From: an uncultured Alphaproteobacteria bacterium
Lineage (GTDB): Bacteria; Pseudomonadota; Alphaproteobacteria; Rs-D84
DNA length: 12,706 nucleotides
Reading direction: 5' to 3'
Assembly (NCBI GenBank): GCA_946611025.1
Contig: CAMOCR010000015.1
Coordinates: forward strand, 1 to 12,706
The notes beneath the pieces were generated by a model, which saw only the letters and a list, made by a program, of their open reading frames with translations, had not been told where the DNA came from and did no database searches. Of the stretch, positions 7,866 through 12,706 are shown one piece after another (the first letter of the stretch is position 1; every line of letters begins with the position of its first letter). Position numbers and translations under genes: made by a program.

Positions 7866-7881
7866 AAGTTCAAAGTTCAAA
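7865..7881. repeat. Tandem heptamer AAAGTTC, two copies plus AAA
   Basis: Two exact AAAGTTC units (7865-7871, 7872-7878) and a partial third start at the last base of the pilR stop codon. They overlap the left arm of the intergenic palindrome. A closely related heptamer tract occurs at 11737-11767. Confidence 0.7.
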
Positions 7882-7933
7882 TAATGTGTGCCGGCATTCG
7901 CCGGCACTACTTTATTATATTTGCGCTTTGAAC
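7868..7933. terminator. Imperfect palindrome, likely bidirectional terminator between convergent operons
   Basis: The core is a perfect 8-bp stem, GTGCCGGC (7888-7895) with GCCGGCAC (7900-7907), around a 4-base loop ATTC. Around it CAAATAAT (7878-7885) can pair with ATTATATTTG (7914-7923) with a two-base bulge, and the outermost arms GTTCAAAG (7868-7875) and CTTTGAAC (7926-7933) pair perfectly. It fills the gap between pilR (+) and the RusA-like gene (-), so termination in both directions is the natural role. The T-runs are interrupted, so its strength is uncertain, and a dispersed palindromic element is an alternative. Confidence 0.65.
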
Positions 7934-7939
7934 GTTCTA

Positions 7940-8509
7940 TTAGACCATAAACGGCAGGTTTTCCAACGTGCCTTCGGCGACACGGACATTTACATCAATC
8001 ATCATAAATACCGAATCTGGTGTTTTTGGTATTTTTGATGAAAATAAATCAGTGTCCAATAAGTGCGATGTGTTCACCGATATCTTGGTTATCAAATGGT
8101 CGTCATCCAACAATGTGTAAATTGGCCCAATGTCGCGTGGGGTATTTTCCCCGATTTCGTGTTCATTTTGTGGACAACGCAGACCATCAAACAGGGTTTT
8201 TATACGGTTGTCGATATCAGACCGTGAAACACCAACGATTTCCGGGTGCAACATTTGAATTTCTAATTCCGCCAACAATTTCAGGTTTGGTGTAATAATC
8301 GGGTTCCAATCAATACCGCCGATATGGCGCGTGGAAATCGGGCTTTTAGTTGGGTTTGGAATCATATATTGCTTCAGGTTATCCCACGGGCTGTGTTCGA
8401 TAAGTTTCTTTAGTTGTGGGTGAAACTGCATGCGAATATCGGATATATGCTGGGCGCGTTTTTTGGGGTTTACCAAAATATCGCCAAAATACAATAGTTT
8501 AAACTTCAT
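7940..8509 (-). CDS. RusA-like Holliday-junction endonuclease family protein
   Basis: Protein of 189 residues with the active-site pattern of the RusA resolvase fold: D98-I-D100-N101-R-I-K104, matching RusA D70-x-D72-N-x-x-K76, then an acidic D135-D136-D137 in LLDDDHLI matching RusA D91. This predicts a magnesium-dependent nuclease cutting branched DNA in the cytoplasm. Ordinary phage-type RusA is about 120 residues; this one has about 80 extra N-terminal residues and an insertion between the two acidic blocks (about 112-130). It resembles a chromosomal RusA-like group carrying the 'SDIDNRIKTLFDGLR' phrase, whose function I do not know to be tested. It starts by an ATGA overlap with the upstream 88-residue gene and runs towards pilR. 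No phage genes surround it. Fold assignment is fairly sure; activity is inference. Confidence 0.72.
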   Translation of the reverse strand: MKFKLLYFGDILVNPKKRAQHISDIRMQFHPQLKKLIEHSPWDNLKQYMIPNPTKSPISTRHIGGIDWNPIITPNLKLLAELEIQMLHPEIVGVSRSDIDNRIKTLFDGLRCPQNEHEIGENTPRDIGPIYTLLDDDHLITKISVNTSHLLDTDLFSSKIPKTPDSVFMMIDVNVRVAEGTLENLPFMV

Positions 8510-8772
8510 TTTTCTACCGTCCGTGCTTGTTGTTTTAAGTATAATTCGTGTGCTGCTTTATCGGCGTCTGGATTAAGAATAATATTATATCCGGTTCGGT
8601 GGTCTGTGCGGTCACGATATGCCATTTTGCGTGGCCCCCCACGACCAGGAATCATTCGGTTCTGGCGTTCTATGGCAACCAAAAACAATCTAACTTTTTC
8701 TTCGGATTCGCCCCATCTGGTGGCGACATCTTTATATTTATTATTTTTTAAATCTTCTTTTTTTTCTGGCAT
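8506..8772 (-). CDS. Small basic protein of unknown function
   Basis: I do not recognise this 88-residue protein. It is highly charged, with no membrane segment or signal peptide. A lysine-rich start is followed by a helix-like YKDVATRWGESEEKVRLFL (about 13-31), then a basic Gly/Arg stretch PGRGGPRKMAYRDR (42-55) and a C-terminal helix (about 69-84). A helix plus a basic loop would suit nucleic-acid binding, but that is only an inference. Translation of the gene is well supported: AGGGG six bases before ATG 8772, a promoter just upstream, and a four-base overlap with the RusA-like gene, which suggests translational coupling and a shared task. Confidence 0.75.
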   Translation of the reverse strand: MPEKKEDLKNNKYKDVATRWGESEEKVRLFLVAIERQNRMIPGRGGPRKMAYRDRTDHRTGYNIILNPDADKAAHELYLKQQARTVEK

Positions 8773-8789
8773 TTTTATCCCCTTTTTCC

Positions 8790-8818
8790 TTGAAAATTAT
8801 ACCATAAATTGCTATGTT
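8790..8818 (+). promoter_or_regulatory. Promoter of gyrB
   Basis: TTGAAA (8790-8795) and TATGTT (8813-8818) are separated by 17 bases. The start would be near 8825, leaving a leader of about 23 bases containing AAGGA (8835-8839), eight bases from ATG 8848. The minus-strand -10 lies directly inside this promoter's spacer, so the two promoters cannot be occupied at once. Confidence 0.6.
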
Positions 8819-8824
8819 TTACAC
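8796..8824 (-). promoter_or_regulatory. Promoter of the 88-residue/RusA-like operon (extended -10)
   Basis: Read on the minus strand, TATAAT occupies 8801-8796 and is preceded by TG-G, giving an extended -10 (TGGTATAAT). A weak -35 such as TGTAAA (8823-8818, spacer 16) is possible but not needed with an extended -10. Transcription would start near 8789, about 17 bases before the ATG. Confidence 0.6.
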
Positions 8825-8847
8825 GTTAAAAAGAAAGGATTTATCAT

Positions 8848-11247
8848 ATGGCAGTAAATAATGAATATACCGGTGATTCAATTAAGGTATTAAAGGGGCT
8901 GGAAGCGGTTAAAAAACGCCCAGGTATGTATATTGGTGACGTTGGCGAAGGGGGGTCGGGCCTGCATCACATGATTTACGAAGTTGTCAATAACTCTATT
9001 GACGAAGCAATGGCGGGGTATGCCGACACGGTGTATGTTTCGCTTAATGCAGATGGTTCGGCAACAATTCGTGATAATGGTCGTGGTATGCCATTTGATA
9101 TAAATCATGAAACGGGGCGTTCTGCCTTGGAACTGATTATGTGCGAATTGCATGCCGGTGGTAAATTTGATAACGAAAGCAACGGCGCGTACAAGGTTTC
9201 TGGTGGTTTGCACGGTGTTGGTGTGTCGGTTGTAAACGCATTGTCCACATGGCTTGAAGTGCGCGTATGGCGCGGCGACAAAGAAGCCATAATGACCTTT
9301 GCCGATGGTGTACCAACCGCCGATTTGAAAATTATTGAAAACAAAACACATCATGAACACGGGACAGAGGTGACATTTAAACCATCACCTGATACATTTA
9401 CCGGAACAGAATTTAATTTTGATGTCTTGGAAACATGGCTGCGTGAACAATCGTTTTTGAACGCAAATGTTAAAATTATTTTGGAAGATTTGCGCGGTGC
9501 TGATAAAAAAGAACGCGAATTCCACAGTGTTGACGGACTTAAAGGTTTTGCAACATATCTGGACAAGTCCAAGGAATTGTTAAACCGTGAACCAATTCAC
9601 ATGATAAAACAAATCGAAGATACATATATCGAAATTGTTTTACAGTGGACAACGGCATATACCGAAACATCGTTGTGCTTTACAAACAATATTCCAAACC
9701 GCGATGGTGGTACGCATTTGGCGGGGTTCCGTGCGGGCTTGACGCGTGCAATCAATAAATATATTGCCGAACATAATAACAAGAAAGATATCGCACTTAC
9801 CGGTGAAGATTTTCGCGAAGGACTAACCAGCATCATCAGTGTCAAAGTGCCAGATCCAAAATTCGGTTCCCAGACCAAAGATAAACTGGTGTCCAGCGAA
9901 GTTCGCCCATTGGTTGAAAACACAGTCAGTGAATTGCTGTATGAATATCTGGAAGAAAACCCAGTGGTTGCAAAACTGATTATCGACAAGATTGTAGAGG
10001 CCGCCACCGCGCGTGAGGCTGCACGCAAAGCGCGTGAATTGTCGCGTAAAAAATCAGGCCCAGAATTGGGTGGGTTGCCTGGGAAATTGGCAAACTGTTC
10101 AGAAAAAGATCCGGCAAAATGCGAATTGTTCATTGTCGAAGGGGACTCGGCTGGTGGTACGGCAAAGCAGGGGCGCGACAGAAAAACCCAGGCGATTTTG
10201 CCACTGCGCGGCAAGATTTTGAATGTTGAACGTGTGCGCTTTGATAAAATGTTGGGTTCCGACACGATTGGCGCGCTTATCACCACAATGGGTACCGGTA
10301 TCGGCAAAGATGAATTTGATATCGAAAAAATGCGCTATCACAAGATTATCATCATGACCGATGCTGATGTCGACGGTCAACATATTCAAACACTGCTTAT
10401 GACATTCTTTTATCGTCATATGCCAGAAGCAATCGAACGCGGATACATCTATGTTGCAAAACCACCGCTTTATGGCGTGACCCGTGGCAAACAGCAGATT
10501 TATCTGCAAAACGATGCCGAAATGAACGATTATTTGTTGGACCAACTTTCAACCGATGGTGTTATTGAAACCGCGGATGGTGTGACGGTTATGGGTGCAG
10601 ACCTTAAACGCCTGTTGGGCTTGGTATTTAATATGAAGACCACATTACAGGCGTTGAATCACATTATACCATTGCGTTTCATCGAAGCGTTGGCGTTGAA
10701 CAAAGTTCTGGAAAACGAAAGCGCGGAAAATATGGCGGCGGCGGAAAAGATGCTGGATGCCGAAGAATTGGAATTCGAACGCGGCTGGCATGTGTCGTCT
10801 GATTTAACTGGTATTACAATTACCCGTACATTGCGCAGTGTCACCGAAACACATGTTTTACCACGTGAACGTATGAATGGGGCGGAAATTCGCGCATGGC
10901 ACCGCATGGATGGTCATGACGAATTGATTGAAACATTTAGCAAACCGACAACATTGCGTGTTAAAAACAAATCACAAAAAATATGGGGCGCGTTCGCGTT
11001 GCTGAATACTGCAATTGAATATGCAAAAACCGGATTAAAGATTCAGCGGTACAAAGGGTTGGGTGAAATGAACGCAGAACAGTTGTGGGAAACAACAATG
11101 GACCCGAACCATCGTTCATTGTTCCAGGTCAAGGTTTCCGATGCATCCCAGGCAGACGAGGTTGTATCCATGTTAATGGGTGATGTCGTTGAACCGCGCC
11201 GCGACTTTATTGTTGAAAATGCGCTGGATGCGAATCTGGATGTGTAA
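8848..11247 (+). CDS. gyrB: DNA gyrase subunit B
   Basis: ATPase subunit of DNA gyrase, which introduces negative supercoils together with GyrA. The 799-residue length fits alphaproteobacterial GyrB. Visible in order: KKRPGMYIG (22-30); the ATP site E45, N49 and E53 in EVVNNSIDEAMAG; D76-N-G-R-G; LHAGGKF (101-107) and GGLHGVGVSVVNAL (119-132); the transducer QTKDKL (342-347); the Toprim domain EGDSAGG (431-437), LPLRGKILNVE and TDADVDG (504-510); and the C-terminal QRYKGLGEMN and WETTMDP. Oddities are N48, where Asp is usual (E. coli D45), and DVDGQHIQTLL where DVDGSHIRTLL is nearly standard. Quinolone-linked positions in EGDS and LRGK look wild type. The stop overlaps the next ATG by one base. 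gyrB is not flanked by recF or dnaN here. Confidence 0.98.
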   Translation: MAVNNEYTGDSIKVLKGLEAVKKRPGMYIGDVGEGGSGLHHMIYEVVNNSIDEAMAGYADTVYVSLNADGSATIRDNGRGMPFDINHETGRSALELIMCELHAGGKFDNESNGAYKVSGGLHGVGVSVVNALSTWLEVRVWRGDKEAIMTFADGVPTADLKIIENKTHHEHGTEVTFKPSPDTFTGTEFNFDVLETWLREQSFLNANVKIILEDLRGADKKEREFHSVDGLKGFATYLDKSKELLNREPIHMIKQIEDTYIEIVLQWTTAYTETSLCFTNNIPNRDGGTHLAGFRAGLTRAINKYIAEHNNKKDIALTGEDFREGLTSIISVKVPDPKFGSQTKDKLVSSEVRPLVENTVSELLYEYLEENPVVAKLIIDKIVEAATAREAARKARELSRKKSGPELGGLPGKLANCSEKDPAKCELFIVEGDSAGGTAKQGRDRKTQAILPLRGKILNVERVRFDKMLGSDTIGALITTMGTGIGKDEFDIEKMRYHKIIIMTDADVDGQHIQTLLMTFFYRHMPEAIERGYIYVAKPPLYGVTRGKQQIYLQNDAEMNDYLLDQLSTDGVIETADGVTVMGADLKRLLGLVFNMKTTLQALNHIIPLRFIEALALNKVLENESAENMAAAEKMLDAEELEFERGWHVSSDLTGITITRTLRSVTETHVLPRERMNGAEIRAWHRMDGHDELIETFSKPTTLRVKNKSQKIWGAFALLNTAIEYAKTGLKIQRYKGLGEMNAEQLWETTMDPNHRSLFQVKVSDASQADEVVSMLMGDVVEPRRDFIVENALDANLDV

Positions 11248-11912
11248 TGTTTGATGCAAAATGGTTTTTTGAACTCGAAAAACAAATACGTAATTTGGGC
11301 GCCGACAGTGACGCCCAAACTTTTGATGAAATACGCGAAAATTTATCACACCCACGAAAACTATCGCCGATTGACTTTGCCGATATGTGTGCATATGTGA
11401 TTTTGGCGGGCGGCTTTTCACAAAAAACGGCAAAGCGAATTCATAAACAAATTATGGATTCGGTGCGTGAAAACGGTGCCGATTTTGATACACTTTTTTC
11501 CATGTTTCATAATAAAAATAAAATAAATGCAATATGTGAGATTTGGAATAATAAAAACGCGCTGTGTGCCGAATATTACGGCATAGACGCGTTGGACGAA
11601 AAATTAAAGTTTTTATCACACCTGCCACATATTGGAAAAATTACCGCAAATCATCTGGCGCGAAATCTGGGTGAAAATGTTGTGAAATATGATATCTGGA
11701 TTCAACGACTTGGTATTGTTTTTGCAGAGCAAAAACAGAGTGCAGAGTTCAGAGTGCAGAGTTCAGATATAGATAACGGCAAATTAAATCCAGAAATTAA
11801 AAAGGTGTGTGATGAAATGTTTGCGCATTTATCGCGCGAAACCGGTTTGCCGATTGGCTATATTGATGTAGTGTTATGGAAGGCGTGTCAGTTGGGGTTG
11901 ATTAAATGTTAG
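11247..11912 (+). CDS. HhH-GPD superfamily DNA glycosylase (endonuclease III-like)
   Basis: Probable base-excision-repair glycosylase, 221 residues, cytoplasmic. The helix-hairpin-helix LPHIGKITA (126-134) is followed by the catalytic Asp region VVKYDIWIQRL with D149. The lysine that makes EndoIII/OGG enzymes bifunctional (G-x-K-T-A) is isoleucine here (I132), and there is no C-terminal iron-sulfur cysteine cluster, so a monofunctional glycosylase is more likely than an AP lyase. The substrate is unknown. After the HhH/Asp core lies an out-of-place segment QSAEFRVQSS (164-173), encoded by a heptamer repeat tract. The C-terminal block TGLPIGYIDVVLWKACQLGLI looks family-like, so the frame is apparently intact. 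The ATG at 11247 overlaps the gyrB stop (TAATG), and the gene is followed by ung, which supports a repair role. Confidence 0.7.
   Translation: MFDAKWFFELEKQIRNLGADSDAQTFDEIRENLSHPRKLSPIDFADMCAYVILAGGFSQKTAKRIHKQIMDSVRENGADFDTLFSMFHNKNKINAICEIWNNKNALCAEYYGIDALDEKLKFLSHLPHIGKITANHLARNLGENVVKYDIWIQRLGIVFAEQKQSAEFRVQSSDIDNGKLNPEIKKVCDEMFAHLSRETGLPIGYIDVVLWKACQLGLIKC
11737..11767 (+). repeat. In-gene heptamer repeat tract, AGAGTGC/AGAGTTC alternating
   Basis: Four 7-base units in a row, AGAGTGC, AGAGTTC, AGAGTGC, AGAGTTC, then AGA. The alternation gives a 14-base exact duplication. It lies inside the glycosylase gene and encodes residues of the QSAEFRVQSS segment. Because seven is not a multiple of three, gain or loss of one unit would shift the reading frame of the last ~48 codons. 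Confidence 0.85.
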
Positions 11913-11921
11913 GGGGCGCAA

Positions 11922-12584
11922 ATGGATGTGAAAATAGAACAATCTTGGAAAACGGCATTGGCACCGGAATTTGATAAAGATTATTTTATTAAACTGACTG
12001 ACTTTGTGCGCGGGGAATATAAATCTGGCAAACAAATATATCCCGAACCCAAGAATATTTTTAATGCGTTTAACCTGTGCCCGCTGGACGCGGTGCGTGT
12101 CGTGATTATTGGTCAAGACCCATATCATGAACCCGGTCAGGCGCACGGTCTGTGTTTTTCAGTATTGCCACCAACACCGATTCCACCATCACTGCAAAAT
12201 ATCTATAAAGAAATCGAAAGCGATTTGGGGCGGCCGTCAAAAACACATGGTGATTTGACATATTGGGCGCAGCAGGGTGTGTTGCTGCTAAATGCAACAC
12301 TGACCGTTCGCGCGCATGCGGCGGCATCGCACGCGGGGCGGGGCTGGGAACAATTTACCGATGCGGTAATTCGGGAATGCGCGCGGCGCGACAATATTGT
12401 TTATATGTTGTGGGGGTCGTACGCCCAGAAAAAAGCACAAATTGTTGATGCGACAAAAAATCTGGTATTAAAAAGCGTGCATCCGTCACCGCTGTCGGCA
12501 TATCACGGTTTTTTCGGCAATCATCATTTTAGCCGCGCAAATGAATATTTAACGGCACACGGCTATAAACCGATTGATTGGTAA
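11922..12584 (+). CDS. ung: Uracil-DNA glycosylase (family 1)
   Basis: Removes uracil from DNA, starting base-excision repair. The protein has 220 residues, close to E. coli Ung (229). Motifs are all present: GQDPYH (64-69) with the water-activating D66, the uracil-binding LLLNATLTVR (121-130) with N124, and HPSPLSAYHGFFG (187-199) with H187 and the DNA-intercalating leucine loop. ATG 11922 has AGGGGG (11911-11916) ahead of it, which overlaps the stop of the glycosylase gene, so the two are probably co-transcribed with gyrB. No terminator is visible before the tRNA promoter; read-through into the tRNA is possible. Confidence 0.97.
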   Translation: MDVKIEQSWKTALAPEFDKDYFIKLTDFVRGEYKSGKQIYPEPKNIFNAFNLCPLDAVRVVIIGQDPYHEPGQAHGLCFSVLPPTPIPPSLQNIYKEIESDLGRPSKTHGDLTYWAQQGVLLLNATLTVRAHAAASHAGRGWEQFTDAVIRECARRDNIVYMLWGSYAQKKAQIVDATKNLVLKSVHPSPLSAYHGFFGNHHFSRANEYLTAHGYKPIDW

Positions 12585-12591
12585 TTGATAC

Positions 12592-12619
12592 TTGCAATCG
12601 CAAAAATGTCTGTTATAAT
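12592..12619 (+). promoter_or_regulatory. Promoter of tRNA-Met
   Basis: TTGCAA (12592-12597) and a perfect TATAAT (12614-12619) are 16 bases apart. The -10 ends ten bases before the mature tRNA, so the primary transcript would carry only a very short 5' leader. The tRNA therefore has its own promoter as well as possible read-through from ung. Confidence 0.7.
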
Positions 12620-12629
12620 GCGGTGCATT

Positions 12630-12706
12630 GGCGGGATAGCTCAGCTGGTTAGAGCAGCGGAATCATAATCCGCGTGTCGGGGGTTCAAGTCCCTCTCCCG
12701 CTACCA
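12630..12706 (+). tRNA. tRNA-Met (CAU), elongator type
   Basis: A 77-base cloverleaf can be folded by hand: acceptor GGCGGGA with TCCCGCT, D arm GCTC/GAGC, anticodon stem GCGGA/TCCGC with loop ATCATAA, T arm GGGGG/CCCTC around TTCAAGT, and an encoded CCA at the window end. The anticodon CAT is at 12664-12666. The first acceptor pair is G1-U72, a wobble pair as in alphaproteobacterial elongator tRNA-Met. It lacks the initiator features (C1-A72 mismatch, three G-C pairs in the anticodon stem). A tRNA-Ile2 (CAU read with lysidine) is the alternative but fits less well at acceptor positions 4-5. Confidence 0.93.

Noticed and set aside
7940..8772. Prophage remnant because of a RusA-like gene
   Set aside because: No integrase, terminase, structural or lysis gene and no attachment-site repeat are present; both neighbours are housekeeping operons.
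9597..10307. Long minus-strand open frame of 236 codons inside gyrB
   Set aside because: It is antisense to a complete, strongly conserved gyrB, has low-complexity Ser/Pro content typical of shadow frames, and no ribosome binding site stands out.
11737..11767. CRISPR-like array
   Set aside because: The units are 7 bases with no spacers, inside a coding frame; this is a simple tandem repeat.
12630..12706. tRNA-Ile2 with lysidine-modified CAU anticodon
   Set aside because: Acceptor positions 4-5 are G-C rather than the C-G pairs linked to lysidine synthetase recognition in E. coli, and the sequence resembles alphaproteobacterial elongator tRNA-Met.

Overview
This window looks like a chromosomal segment of an uncultured alphaproteobacterium. 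The signs are a DUF374 acyltransferase next to lpxK (a characteristically alphaproteobacterial pairing), a full lipid A pathway and outer-membrane lipoprotein (so Gram-negative), an alphaproteobacterial-style elongator tRNA-Met with a G1-U72 pair, and an approximately 800-residue GyrB. The sequence is moderately AT-rich. The gene style and the type IVB pilus genes recall the uncultured gut Alphaproteobacteria, but that placement is an impression and cannot be proven here. I see no insertion sequence, prophage or CRISPR array.

Layout, left to right. (1) Positions 39-3115, + strand: a tight four-gene envelope operon, DUF374 acyltransferase - lpxK - lpxC - small lipoprotein. The last three are joined by ATGA overlaps, and the operon is closed by a strong intrinsic terminator at 3123-3155. 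(2) Positions 3162-7865, + strand: a clear sigma70-type promoter followed by four genes in the order pilO2-pilP-pilQ(ATPase)-pilR. This is the inner-membrane platform and motor of an R64-like type IVB pilus. The secretin, prepilin, minor pilin and prepilin peptidase are not in the window. (3) Positions 7865-7937: a near-palindromic intergenic element between convergent operons, starting with a tandem heptamer repeat. (4) Positions 7940-8772, - strand: a two-gene operon of an unrecognised 88-residue basic protein and a RusA-like Holliday-junction nuclease. (5) Positions 8790-8824: overlapping divergent promoters. (6) Positions 8848-12584, + strand: gyrB - HhH-type DNA glycosylase - ung, a DNA topology and base-excision-repair operon. 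(7) Positions 12592-12706: a promoter and an elongator tRNA-Met(CAU) ending exactly at the window edge.

How they work together. The first operon couples the committed step of lipid A synthesis (LpxC) with the late 4'-kinase (LpxK) and a putative acyltransferase. The second builds a pilus motor and platform. The central and right-hand genes handle DNA topology, junction resolution and uracil or damaged-base removal. The most unusual points are the stripped-down pil gene set, the frame-breaking heptamer tract inside the glycosylase gene with a related heptamer repeat after pilR, and the interlocked divergent promoters of gyrB and the RusA-like operon.
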